A stretch of 64,000 bases of DNA from Methylocystaceae bacterium (GCA_009773555.1 WSXZ01000015.1:57404-121403); one strand, 5' to 3'. Shown: positions 28,056 to 36,199, numbered from the stretch's first letter. A program made the numbers and translations. Notes: generated by a model not told the origin, from the sequence alone.

Positions 28056-29582
28056 TCACGGCCGCGCGTCGGCGGGCAGAGCGATGATTTGGCCCTGCCG
28101 CAGCTTCTTGCGATTCAGCGTCGGATTGGCGGCGGCGATGTCGCGCCAGCGCTTTTCGTCGCCATAGAGTCGCTTGGCGATCGCGCGCAGCGTGTCGCCG
28201 CGGCGCACCGTATAGGTCTTCTGCACCGCGGCCGAGGCTGAAGCGCTTTGCGTCGCTTTAGGCGTCCCCTGAACGGCCGTGGCGACAGGAATGGATGGCT
28301 GGGATGGCGCGGCCGGCTTCGCCTCGACGACGACGAACTCGCCGCGCAACATGCCCATCCAGCAGCTCCAGGGAATGACGCCGGTCTTCTCCGGCGTGAA
28401 TTCGATCGTCTGCCGTCCCGGCTTGACGTCGAATTCGAGCGTGAAGCGGGTGGGCGTAAAGCCAAGGCCATTGGCCTCCATTTCGATGGTCTGAGTCTTC
28501 GGCGCGGCCGAATCCTGCAGTGGTTGGGCGAACTCAGGCGCCGGGCTTCGCCAGCCCGTCATCAGCGACGCGAGATCGGCTCCGGAGCCTGTGAGGATCA
28601 ATCCGCGATTGATCATCACCGCGCCAAGCGCCACGACAATCACGCCCGACGCGGTCAGCAGACGATGCGTCACGGCGCCCGAGAGCACTGTCGTCAGCGC
28701 GCCGAAGGCCAGCATCACCGGCAAAGTTCCAAGGCCGAAGACGAAGAGCGTCTTCGCGCCTTCAACGGGGCTGCCGGTCCCGGCCGCCATCACATACATC
28801 GCCTGCAACGGTCCGCAGGCGATCATCAGACCGTTGAGAAGACCGATCACGAACGGTCGATGGCGCGCGCCGCCGGCCTCGCGGTTCACCCAGTTCTGCA
28901 GCGGCCGAGGCAGTCCGAGCCGAAAGCGGCGCAGCGGCGCGAACAGGCCAAGCATATTGAGCCCGAAGATGAGCAGGAAAGCGCCCGCCGCGACTCCGGC
29001 GACGCCACGCAGCATCGGCGTGAAAGCGATGAAGGCGCCGAGCCAGCCGAAGGCGGCGCCGATCGTTGTGTAGGACAGCGTCTTTCCGGCGCCATAGGAG
29101 AGGTGCGAGACGAAGGATGAGCGTCCCGCCCGCGCGTCGGCCGCCGCATAACTCACGACAAAAGCGCCGCACATGCCCACGCAGTGGAAGCCTGTCAGGA
29201 GCCCCAACAGAAACAAGAGGCCGAGACTCATATGCTGAGCGATGTCCGGCTCGCCTTCGGCGCTGATCCAGCGCGTATCGAACAGAATTAAGGCGGCGAG
29301 TCCGGCAAGCGCGGCGACGATGATCGCCAGTCTGATGAAGGGCGAACGCCGGCGCTGCGCCTCTTCCGTCAGAACGACGCGATAGCCGTTCTGCTCGACG
29401 CTGTTGCGAATCGCGCTGAAATTGGTCGCATCAGCGTCATAGTCGACGACGACCGTCTCGGTCGGATAGCTCGCCGAAACGCTGCGCACGCCGGCGAGCT
29501 TTCTGACCGCCGCCTCGATGACATGCTCGCAGCCGTGGCAATGCATGCCGCGGGCGTGAAAGGTGATCGCCGTTTCATTCAT
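28056..29582 (-). CDS. HMA-SafE/DsbD-like membrane protein with cupredoxin-like and LysM domains
   Basis: 508 residues, unusual composite. Residues about 3-70: heavy-metal-associated domain with GMHCHGCEH (Cys15, Cys18). About 82-345: sulfite-exporter/DsbD-like membrane domain with GFHCVGMCGAFVVSY and about seven helices, the type seen in copper delivery to cytochrome oxidases (CcoS/CcoH-like context). About 360-430: a cupredoxin-like beta domain (TPTRFTLEFDVKPGRQ) with a Cys/Met-rich IPWSCWMGMLRGEF. About 458-505: LysM (YTVRRGDTLRAIAKRLYG). A copper transfer or disulfide role at the cell envelope is inferred from the parts. Confidence 0.82.
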   Translation of the reverse strand: MNETAITFHARGMHCHGCEHVIEAAVRKLAGVRSVSASYPTETVVVDYDADATNFSAIRNSVEQNGYRVVLTEEAQRRRSPFIRLAIIVAALAGLAALILFDTRWISAEGEPDIAQHMSLGLLFLLGLLTGFHCVGMCGAFVVSYAAADARAGRSSFVSHLSYGAGKTLSYTTIGAAFGWLGAFIAFTPMLRGVAGVAAGAFLLIFGLNMLGLFAPLRRFRLGLPRPLQNWVNREAGGARHRPFVIGLLNGLMIACGPLQAMYVMAAGTGSPVEGAKTLFVFGLGTLPVMLAFGALTTVLSGAVTHRLLTASGVIVVALGAVMINRGLILTGSGADLASLMTGWRSPAPEFAQPLQDSAAPKTQTIEMEANGLGFTPTRFTLEFDVKPGRQTIEFTPEKTGVIPWSCWMGMLRGEFVVVEAKPAAPSQPSIPVATAVQGTPKATQSASASAAVQKTYTVRRGDTLRAIAKRLYGDEKRWRDIAAANPTLNRKKLRQGQIIALPADARP

Positions 29583-29696
29583 CTAAGGTTTAACGCCTCG
29601 CCGCGCAGCATCGGACCACGACCGACGCTCCGGCGTCGGCCGCACTGCTCATTCCATCTCCGCGCCGTGGCCTGTGCGAGACGGAATTCCTTACAA

Positions 29697-29732
29697 AGTT
29701 ACTTGCCGAGTTACTTGCCGAATTACTTGCCG
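29697..29732. repeat. Three tandem copies of a 12-bp unit
   Basis: AGTTACTTGCCG, AGTTACTTGCCG, AATTACTTGCCG in tandem, covering the 3' end of the DUF2892 gene. Because the unit is 12 bp, each copy carries an in-frame Gly-Lys-stop on the minus strand. Confidence 0.9.
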
Positions 29733-29908
29733 AGCGTATCCATGCCCAGGAGCTTATAAGCGGGGCAGAAGTTGACGAAGGCCGTGGTCAGCGGAATGAG
29801 CCCGACGAGTCCCCATAGCGACTGCGGACCGATGAAGACGAGGCTGAGCAACAGGAGTCCGGCGACGATGCGGATGATCCGATCGGTCCTTCCGATATTG
29901 GCTACCAT
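29723..29908 (-). CDS. DUF2892 (YgaP transmembrane-domain-like) protein
   Basis: 61 residues: MVANIGRTDRIIRIVAG followed by two hydrophobic helices around GPQSLWGLVGLIPL and the conserved NFCPAYKLLG end. In YgaP this two-helix module is attached to a rhodanese; free-standing copies are common in sulfur and bigR gene clusters. A second copy lies at 35186-35386 next to the BigR-type regulator. Confidence 0.87.
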   Translation of the reverse strand: MVANIGRTDRIIRIVAGLLLLSLVFIGPQSLWGLVGLIPLTTAFVNFCPAYKLLGMDTLGK

Positions 29909-30001
29909 GACTAATCTCCTTTTTCCCGCGGCGATCGTAATGTCAGGCTATCGCCTCGCATGAGATCGCACAGCGACTAAGTCTCGCTTGAGGCGCGGCT
30001 G

Positions 30002-30103
30002 CTATTTCTGCCTGTCGTCGTCGTCGAGCTCGAGCCACATGGCGTTGAGAATGGCGAAGGCGCAGGCGAGCCCAAGCCCCAATATCCAGGAAAAATACCA
30101 CAT
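30002..30103 (-). CDS. cydX: Cytochrome bd oxidase small subunit CydX
   Basis: 33 residues: MWYFSWILGLGLACAFAILN followed by AMWLELDDDD, the exact CydX/YbgT pattern (MWYF start, one membrane helix, acidic end). CydX stabilises the haems of cytochrome bd. It starts 17 bp after cydB on the same strand with a GGGAGAAAG ribosome-binding sequence. Too short to be found by length-based gene calling. Confidence 0.93.
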   Translation of the reverse strand: MWYFSWILGLGLACAFAILNAMWLELDDDDRQK

Positions 30104-30120
30104 CGCACGCTTTCTCCCGC

Positions 30121-31260
30121 TCAATAATAATAGTCGTCGCCGCGACGGATCGCCGCCTCGGTCACTGCGCCGCGCAGCACGTAGTAGACCCAACTGGTGT
30201 AGGCTAGGACGATCGGTAGAAAGACGATCACCGCGATGAGCATGAGCGAGAGCGTCGCTTTGCTCGACGACGCGTCCCAAACCGTCAGGCTCTGGTTTGG
30301 ATGAGTCGATGACGGCAGCAGGAAGGGGAACATGCTGAAGCCCGCCATCGCCGCGACGCCGGCAACCGACAGGCTGCTCGCGAGAAGCGCGAGTCTTTTC
30401 GCCGACAAGGCGAAGGCGAGGGCGGCGACGAGCGCGCCCGCATAGGCGGCGGCGGGCGCCGCGATCATCCAGGAATAGGCGCGGTAATTGTCGAGCCAGG
30501 CGCCGGCCTCCCGCGTCACCGTCTTCGACAATGGATTGGACGGCCCTGCGTGGTCGATGACGCCGACGATCCGAAAACCTTCAACGCCAAGCATCGTCCA
30601 CAATCCAGCGGCCGAAATGAGCAGAACAAGCAGGATCGCGGCGAGCGCGCCATATCGCCGGGCGCGGACGGCGACGTCGCCCTCGCTCTTGACGCTGAGC
30701 CAGGCGGCGCCCTGCATTGCAAGCATCGTCACGCTGACGAGTCCGCAGAGCAAACCGAAGGGATTGAGGAGGCCGAGAAGGCCGCCCTCATAGGTCGCGC
30801 GCAGCGTCTGATCGAAATGAAAGGGAACGCCCTGCAGAAGATTGCCGAAGGCGACGCCGAAGATCAGCGCGGGGACAAATCCCGAAACGAAGAACAGCCA
30901 GTCCCAGGTCTCGCGCCAGCCGCGGTCTTCCCTCTTGCCGCGAAAGACGATGGCGACCGGCCGCAGGATGAAGCCGATGAGGACAAGCAGCATCGCGAGA
31001 TAAAACCCGGAGAAGGACACAGCATAGAGCGGCGGCCAAGCGGCGAAAACGGCGCCGCCTCCGAGAATGAACCAGACTTGATTGCCCTCCCAGACGGGTC
31101 CGATCGCGTTCAGCGTCACACGCCGCTGCGCGTCGTTGCGGGCGATGAAGGGATGCAGCATGGCGACGCCGATATCGAAACCATCGAGGACGGCGAAACC
31201 CGCGAGCAGGACGCCAAGCAGCGCCCACCAGATGAGACGAAGCGTCATATAGTCGAACAT
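30121..31260 (-). CDS. cydB: Cytochrome d ubiquinol oxidase subunit II CydB
   Basis: 379 residues from ATG 31260; 8-9 membrane helices. Family stretches are intact: YMTLRLIWWALLGVLLAGFA, LDGFDIGVAMLHPF, GPVWEGNQVWFILGGGAVFA and the C-terminal SLMLIAVIVFLPIVLAYTSW. It forms the heterodimer with CydA. The start lies 14 bp after the end of the cydA sequence. The gene itself looks functional although cydA is damaged. Confidence 0.95.
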   Translation of the reverse strand: MFDYMTLRLIWWALLGVLLAGFAVLDGFDIGVAMLHPFIARNDAQRRVTLNAIGPVWEGNQVWFILGGGAVFAAWPPLYAVSFSGFYLAMLLVLIGFILRPVAIVFRGKREDRGWRETWDWLFFVSGFVPALIFGVAFGNLLQGVPFHFDQTLRATYEGGLLGLLNPFGLLCGLVSVTMLAMQGAAWLSVKSEGDVAVRARRYGALAAILLVLLISAAGLWTMLGVEGFRIVGVIDHAGPSNPLSKTVTREAGAWLDNYRAYSWMIAAPAAAYAGALVAALAFALSAKRLALLASSLSVAGVAAMAGFSMFPFLLPSSTHPNQSLTVWDASSSKATLSLMLIAVIVFLPIVLAYTSWVYYVLRGAVTEAAIRRGDDYYY

Positions 31261-31274
31261 CGCTTTCGCCTTTC

Positions 31275-32821
31275 CTATTGGTTCTGCGCCGGCGCCGGCG
31301 CGGGAAACACGGGCGCGCCGGAGGCTTGGGGGTCGGCCTCCTCCCGTGGGCCGATGCGGACATATTTGACGATGAGCGCGACATCGATGATGGCGAGCGC
31401 GCTGTAGAACAGCACGAAGGCTGCGAGGCTCGCTGCCACATTCGACGCGGGGATGTTGGAGACGCCGAGGAACGTCGGCATCGTGCCGTCGATGATCCAC
31501 GGCTGCCGGCCATATTCGGCGACGATCCAGCCGAGTTATACATCGTCATGCGCAGGAACCAGGGTTTCCCAAAGCGTCGTCGGCTCGAGAGGTAAAAGGC
31601 CACGGCGAACAGCGCGATGAAATAGAACCCCAGCGCCACCATGATGCGGAACGACCAGAACAGCACCGGCACGTCGGGGATCGTCGACAGCGCCGCTTCA
31701 TGGATCTGCGCGTCGGTCGCATTCTCGATATCGGGCCTGATGCGCTTGACCAGCAGCGAATGGCCGACGTCGCGCATAGAGGCTTCGAGTTCCGGCGGAA
31801 CGACGGCGTTGGGATGACCGCCTTCTTTCGCAAGCCACTGATAGCCGGCCATGCCATTGCGGATGCGCGTCTCCGCGCGCGCGACCAGCGCTTTCACGCC
31901 TTCGACCGGCTTATCGAGCGAGCGCGTCGCAATCAGACCCAGGAGATAGGGTATGCGAATTTCGTCTTTCGTCGTTTCACTCTTGAGATCGGGAAAACCG
32001 AAGACCGTGAAGGACGCCGGCGGCGGCTCCGTCTCCCACATCGCCTCGATCGCGGCGATCTTCATCTTCTGGTTCTCGCCCGCCGTATAGCCGCTCTCAT
32101 CGCCGAGCACGACGACCGAAAGCGCGGAGGCGAGACCGAAGCTCGCCGCGACCGTCAGCGAGCGGCGAGCGATATCGACATGACGACGATTCAAAATGAA
32201 ATAGGCGGCGATCGACATGACAAACATCGCGCCCGTGACATAGCCGGCGCTGACCGTGTGCACGAATTTCGATTGCGCCACGGGATTGAACAACACTTCG
32301 GAGAAGGACGTGAGCTCCATGCGCATCGTCTGCGGATTAAATGCGGCGCCGACCGGGTTTTGCATCCAGGCGTTGGCGACGAGAATCCAGAGCGCCGAGA
32401 AATTGGCGCCGAGCGCGACTAGCCAGGTGACGACGAGATGCTGGACCTTGCTTAAGCGTTTCCAGCCGAAGAAGAACAGGCCGACGAAGGTCGCCTCAAG
32501 GAAGAAGGCCATGAGGCCTTCGATGGCGAGCGGCGCGCCAAAAATGTCGCCGACATAATGCGAGTAATAGGCCCAGTTGGTGCCAAACTGAAATTCCATC
32601 GTGACGCCGGTGGCGACGCCCATGGCGAAGTTGATGCCAAACAGCGTGCCCCAGAATTGCGTCGCCTCTTTCCAGACTTTTCGCCCGGTCATCACATAGA
32701 CGCTCTCCATGATCGCGAGCAGCAGCGCGAGGCCCAGCGTCAGCGGCACGAAGAGGAAGTGATACATCGCCGTCAGCGCAAATTGCAGGCGTGAGAGCGT
32801 GACGACGTCGAATTCGAACAT
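31275..32821 (-). pseudogene. cydA: Cytochrome d ubiquinol oxidase subunit I CydA, interrupted by a small deletion/frameshift
   Basis: Residues 1 to about 427 from ATG 32821 are a normal CydA (RLQFALTAMYHFLFVPLTLG with the b595 His, GVATGVTMEFQFGTNW, the Q-loop, and Met/His ligand regions). After KPWFLRMTMY the frame runs into non-CydA sequence, while another frame resumes at LGWIVAEYGRQPWII and continues to the true C-terminus ending at 31275. Compared with CydA proteins about 10 residues (the PLPWxAxE-type stretch) are missing and two extra bases remain at 31536-31540, a net loss of about 28 bp. The missing stretch contains a conserved Glu implicated in haem b595/d binding, so the protein would be non-functional unless this is an assembly error. 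Confidence 0.85.
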
Positions 32822-32840
32822 TTTGAGCTCCTGAGCGATG

Positions 32841-32999
32841 TCAGCGCGGCGCGCTGGCGGACAGCGCTTCCGCCATCTGCGCCGGCGTCACCTTGATGCG
32901 ATGCGCGGGACCGAAGAACGCGATGTAAAGCACAATGAGCGCCAGCAGCTTGAACCCAAGCGCGATGGCGATCTCGCGTCCCAATGGCCTTGTGCGCAT
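32841..32999 (-). CDS. cydP: CydP-like small subunit of cytochrome bd
   Basis: 52 residues: basic N-terminus MRTRPLGREIAIALGFKLL, one membrane helix (LALIVLYIAFFG) and a periplasmic tail with VTPAQMAEAL. Size, topology and position directly upstream of cydA match the CydP family of accessory bd-oxidase subunits. GGGGATGAG precedes the ATG. Too short for length-based gene calling. Confidence 0.75.
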   Translation of the reverse strand: MRTRPLGREIAIALGFKLLALIVLYIAFFGPAHRIKVTPAQMAEALSASAPR

Positions 33000-33047
33000 C
33001 GACTCATCCCCTAGCGTTGCCTAGCGTTGCACGGCTGCGGCGCCGCC

Positions 33048-34331
33048 TTATGACAGTGCGCGGCGCAGCCGTTCGATGCCTAGCAGTTTCATGATGTAGC
33101 GCTCATAGACAGGCTCGCTCTGTCCCTTGCGGACCTTGCGCAGGAAGTATTTTTCATAGGCGATCTTCGCAAGATGCACCCACCGCCCCTCGCTTGACCA
33201 ATTGACGTTGCGCGGCGGAATCTGTGGCTTTGCCACGAAGGCGACGCCCTTGTCGCCGAAATCCGCTAAGCAAACCGCATTCCACGTGCCTTCTTCTTTC
33301 GCTTCGCGCCCAGCGATCAGCGCGGCGATATTATGCGCCGTCGCCGTCACCATCGACTCGATCATATAGCCGGTCTTCGGCGTGCCCGTCGGCACCGGCG
33401 TCGCCTCGACAGGTGGGATCGCAACGCAGACGCCGACGCCAAAGACATTTCGATATTTCGGATTGCGCTGATTTTTGTCGATGATGACGAAGCCGCGCGG
33501 ATTGACCAGTCCCTCGACGCCCATCAGCGCGTCGACGCCTTTGAAGGCCGGCATCACCATGGCGAATTTGAACGGCACTTCGTGCTCTTTCTTGACCTGC
33601 CCCTGATCGTCGAGTTCGGCGCATTTGAGAAGGCCGGGTTCGATGGCGGTCGTCTTGGCGTTGACGATCCATTTGATGTCGCGATCGCGGAACGCCGATT
33701 CGAGCATCCCTTTCGTATCGCCGACGCCGCCCAAACCCAGATGGCCGACATAGGGCTCGGAGGTGATGTACGTCATCGGCACCTTGTCGCGGATGCCGCG
33801 CCGGCGCAGATCGGTGGAAAGGATCATCGCGTATTCATACGCCGGACCAAAACAGGAGACGCCGGGCGCCGCGCCAACGATGATCGGACCAGGATCCTTG
33901 CAAAAATCCTCATAGGCCTTGGACGCCGTCTCGGCATGCTGCAGCGTGCAGACCGAATGCGTGTGTCCGCCATGCGGCCCAAGCCCCGGCACTTCCTCGA
34001 AAGCGAGCTTGGGGCCCGTCGCGATAACGAGATAATCGTAGGCGACGCTCTCGCCATTCTGCAGTTCGAGACGGTTTTCGTCAGGCAGAACGCGCTTCGC
34101 GCCCACCGGAATGAAATTGATCTTCTTCTTCTTGAACACCGGCGCGAGCGGAACCTTGAGTTCTTCAGGCTTGCGCCATTGCACGGCGAGCCACGGGTTG
34201 GACGGCGTGAACTGAAAATTCTCGAGTTCCGAAACGACCGTAACCTGATGTTGCTTTGCAAGTCCCTCGCGGAGTTCGATCGCGGCGGCGACGCCGCCGA
34301 TCCCCGCGCCCATGACGACGATATGAGCCAT
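33048..34331 (-). CDS. sqr: Sulfide:quinone oxidoreductase
   Basis: 427 residues from ATG 34331 (GGGGG upstream). FAD-binding VVMGAGIGGVAAAIEL at the N-terminus, and the three conserved cysteines of SQR: Cys128 (HSVCTLQHAE), Cys160 (GVSCFGPAYEYAM) and Cys354 (NAVCLADFGD), close to the positions of the catalytic Cys128, Cys160 and Cys356 of the well-studied Acidithiobacillus enzyme. It oxidises sulfide to polysulfide and reduces quinone; the cytochrome bd genes that would reoxidise quinol follow immediately on the same strand. Flavocytochrome c sulfide dehydrogenase is less likely given the cysteine pattern. Confidence 0.9.
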   Translation of the reverse strand: MAHIVVMGAGIGGVAAAIELREGLAKQHQVTVVSELENFQFTPSNPWLAVQWRKPEELKVPLAPVFKKKKINFIPVGAKRVLPDENRLELQNGESVAYDYLVIATGPKLAFEEVPGLGPHGGHTHSVCTLQHAETASKAYEDFCKDPGPIIVGAAPGVSCFGPAYEYAMILSTDLRRRGIRDKVPMTYITSEPYVGHLGLGGVGDTKGMLESAFRDRDIKWIVNAKTTAIEPGLLKCAELDDQGQVKKEHEVPFKFAMVMPAFKGVDALMGVEGLVNPRGFVIIDKNQRNPKYRNVFGVGVCVAIPPVEATPVPTGTPKTGYMIESMVTATAHNIAALIAGREAKEEGTWNAVCLADFGDKGVAFVAKPQIPPRNVNWSSEGRWVHLAKIAYEKYFLRKVRKGQSEPVYERYIMKLLGIERLRRALS

Positions 34332-34429
34332 TTCAGTCCCCCCTTTGCGCTTTGCGCGCATTAAGTTTCGCGCTGACGGTTGCGCTCATTGGCGACGACA
34401 TGCGCGCTTATCGCGCGCATGTCCGCGAC

Positions 34430-35119
34430 TTAGTCACGCTGTGCGTCGCAGAGCGAACGCAATGCCGCGAGATTGACGATCTCGGCGCCGCCGCGCGACA
34501 ATTTCACCCAGCCTGAACGCTCGAACGTTTTCAGCGTACGGCCGACGACTTCACGCGCGGTGCCGAGATCCGCGGCGAGCGCCTGCTGCGTCGCCGCGAT
34601 CTTGTCGCCGGCGCCGCGCAGCGCGAGAAGACGCTCAGCCAAGCGAACATTGATGCGTGTGCAGACAATTTCCTCGATGCGCGACATCAGCGAGGCGAGT
34701 CGCTTGCCGTAGCCGTCGAACACCAGCGCACGGAAACCCTCCGACGCGTTCATCAACGCGCTAAAACGATCGGCGGGCACAACAAAGGCGATGACGTCAG
34801 TTTCGGCGATCCCCTCGGCCGCGTAGGCGTCGTCCGAGAGCAGCGAGGCAGTCGTTAGAATGCAGGTTTCGTTCGCGCCGACCCGGTAAAGCACGATTTC
34901 CCGACCCGATTCGGTCACCCGCTGCACCCGCACCGAACCAGAAACGATCAGCGGAAAATGCGCGCAGTGATCGCCGGGCCGAAACAGCACGGCGCCGCGC
35001 GGAATTTGCTTGCGCGCGGCGGAGTCCCGCAGAAGCGTCTTCGTCGCCGCGTCGAGGCTGCGCAAGGAAGGCGTTTCGTCGATCCAATCGGACGGCATCG
35101 TCTGCCCTTCGTCGCTCAC
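34430..35119 (-). CDS. Crp/Fnr-family transcriptional regulator
   Basis: 229 residues. Cyclic-nucleotide-binding-like beta roll (about 35-125, RGAVLFRPGDHCAHFPLIVS, GREIVLYRVGANE) and a Crp-type helix-turn-helix (TQQALAADLGTAREVVGRTL). No Fnr-type N-terminal cysteine cluster, so not an oxygen-labile Fnr. It lies 98 bp upstream of the sulfide:quinone oxidoreductase on the same strand and may control it and the bd oxidase; the ligand is unknown. Confidence 0.87.
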   Translation of the reverse strand: MSDEGQTMPSDWIDETPSLRSLDAATKTLLRDSAARKQIPRGAVLFRPGDHCAHFPLIVSGSVRVQRVTESGREIVLYRVGANETCILTTASLLSDDAYAAEGIAETDVIAFVVPADRFSALMNASEGFRALVFDGYGKRLASLMSRIEEIVCTRINVRLAERLLALRGAGDKIAATQQALAADLGTAREVVGRTLKTFERSGWVKLSRGGAEIVNLAALRSLCDAQRD

Positions 35120-35185
35120 GATCCAAAGTCTTCACTTAAGCGCGCTGCGAACGATGAACGCACCCATGCTGAACATCGATGACGC

Positions 35186-35386
35186 CTAGAAGGCGGCGCC
35201 AGATTTGGCGCCGTACCGCTTCAGCGCCATCGCCAATGGGCAAAGGCCCGTGAAGGCCGCCTGCAGCAGATTGACGCCGACGAAAGCGGTGAGCAAGAGC
35301 CACCACGGACTGAACAACTGCGCCAAGAGCAGGCTGAGGAGGATCATGGTCCCGGCGAAGGCCATGATGATGCGATCAATGCTCAT
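35186..35386 (-). CDS. DUF2892 family membrane protein, second copy
   Basis: 66 residues from ATG 35386, which overlaps the stop of the ArsR gene by ATGA. Two membrane helices (FAGTMILLSLLLAQL and LLTAFVGVNLLQAAF) and the CPLAMALKRYG end of DUF2892. Cotranscription with the BigR-type repressor mirrors published bigR operons, which contain such a protein. Confidence 0.88.
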   Translation of the reverse strand: MSIDRIIMAFAGTMILLSLLLAQLFSPWWLLLTAFVGVNLLQAAFTGLCPLAMALKRYGAKSGAAF

Positions 35387-35742
35387 CGGGTGAGTTCCTT
35401 GGATTTGGCGCGCGCGCGCGGTTTGGCCGGCTTGCCGCACTGGTCGGCGCAGAACATTTCATAGAGCAGTCCGATGATCCGCGAGACATTGCCGTCGGCC
35501 AGGGAATAGTAAATCGTCTGCGATTCGCGGCGGGTCTTGACGAGCTTGTCCTCGCGCAGCCGTGCAAGATGCTGCGAGAGCGACGATTGGCTGAGCCCGA
35601 TCGCCTCCTGCAGCTTTGTCACCGACAGTTCGCCCCCGTGCAGCTGACAAAGCACCATCAACCGATGGCGGTTGGCGAGCGCCTTGAGAAAGCTTTCGGC
35701 CTCCGCAGCTTTCGGCGCGAGCGCGAGCAGATTTACATTCAT
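35383..35742 (-). CDS. bigR: BigR/SqrR-type ArsR-family sulfide-responsive repressor
   Basis: 119 residues from ATG 35742. Winged helix with LSVTKLQEAIGLSQSSLSQH as recognition region. Cys32 (VLCQLHGGEL) and Cys98 (YEMFCADQ) sit at the positions of the redox pair that forms a disulfide or tetrasulfide link in BigR and SqrR when persulfides accumulate; a third cysteine, Cys102, is extra. In those proteins modification releases DNA and derepresses sulfide detoxification genes. No clear ribosome-binding site; the start is embedded in an AT-rich operator-like stretch, so autoregulation is likely. Confidence 0.88.
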   Translation of the reverse strand: MNVNLLALAPKAAEAESFLKALANRHRLMVLCQLHGGELSVTKLQEAIGLSQSSLSQHLARLREDKLVKTRRESQTIYYSLADGNVSRIIGLLYEMFCADQCGKPAKPRARAKSKELTR

Positions 35743-35747
35743 GATAT

Positions 35748-35772
35748 CTAAATTAAGTTTATCGAATATAAT
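35748..35772. promoter_or_regulatory. Candidate BigR/SqrR operator, copy 2
   Basis: AT-rich sequence starting CTAAATTAAGTTTATCGAAT immediately upstream of the bigR start, in the divergent region with the HiPIP gene. Shares CTAAATTA and CGAAT-TA with copy 3 and is the weakest of the three matches. A further partial match (TCTAATTTAATGAAAT) lies at 35852-35867. Confidence 0.5.
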
Positions 35773-35903
35773 TGTCAAGCGCGCGCATCGGCGCCTCCGA
35801 AGAGCTCTTATGTCGCATTCAAGCCGACAGCAACGCAGTATATTACATACTTCTAATTTAATGAAATCGTCCGAGAACGGACGAATTGCGAAGGGAGAGT
35901 GAA

Positions 35904-36101
35904 ATGGCTGAATGTCTCGCGCCGACGCGCCGCTCCTTGATGTTGTTGTTGGGCGCGGCCGCCGCTGGACTGAGCACAACGAGCGCGCAAGCGAAGTCGA
36001 GCAAATCGGCGGCCGCCTATCGCGGCGCGCCGAACGGCCGGCAAAGTTGCGCCAACTGCTCCTGGTTCAACGCCCCATCGGGCTGCGATCTTTGGGGCTG
36101 A
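35904..36101 (+). CDS. Truncated high-potential iron-sulfur protein (HiPIP-like)
   Basis: 65 residues from ATG 35904 (GGGAGAG upstream). An export signal with twin arginine (PTRRSLMLLLGAAAAGLS) precedes SKSAAAYRGAPNGRQSCANCSWF and SGCDLWG, matching the first three cluster cysteines of HiPIP. The family continues for about 20 residues to a fourth cysteine in an SPxGWC motif, but here a TGA stop follows directly. A short piece resembling that motif (TRPHGI) exists in another frame just downstream, so truncation by a frameshift is likely. It probably cannot hold a complete [4Fe-4S] cluster. Confidence 0.65.
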   Translation: MAECLAPTRRSLMLLLGAAAAGLSTTSAQAKSSKSAAAYRGAPNGRQSCANCSWFNAPSGCDLWG

Positions 36102-36150
36102 CGCGGCCGCATGGAATTCGGCGGCCGCGCGCCGCCGTCTCCTTCCCGAA

Positions 36151-36175
36151 CTTAAATTCGCTATTGCTAATTTAG
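36151..36175. promoter_or_regulatory. Candidate BigR/SqrR operator, copy 3
   Basis: Reverse strand begins CTAAATTAGCAATAGCGAAT; 18 of 20 positions match copy 1 at 25827. It ends 24 bp before the membrane-fusion-protein gene of the RND operon, a position suited to repression of that operon. Confidence 0.65.
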
Positions 36176-36199
36176 TTTGTGTGCATATAACTGGGCTGC

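Noticed and set aside
35741-35756. Common GATATC core in the metF operator and near the bigR start as evidence for a shared regulator
   Set aside because: Only the central six bases are shared; the flanks differ and the two ArsR proteins belong to different subgroups.
36109-36134. Two NotI-type octamers flanking an EcoRI-type site, reminiscent of a cloning linker
   Set aside because: GCGGCCGC is expected often at this GC content and the flanks continue as native sequence; no vector sequence adjoins it.
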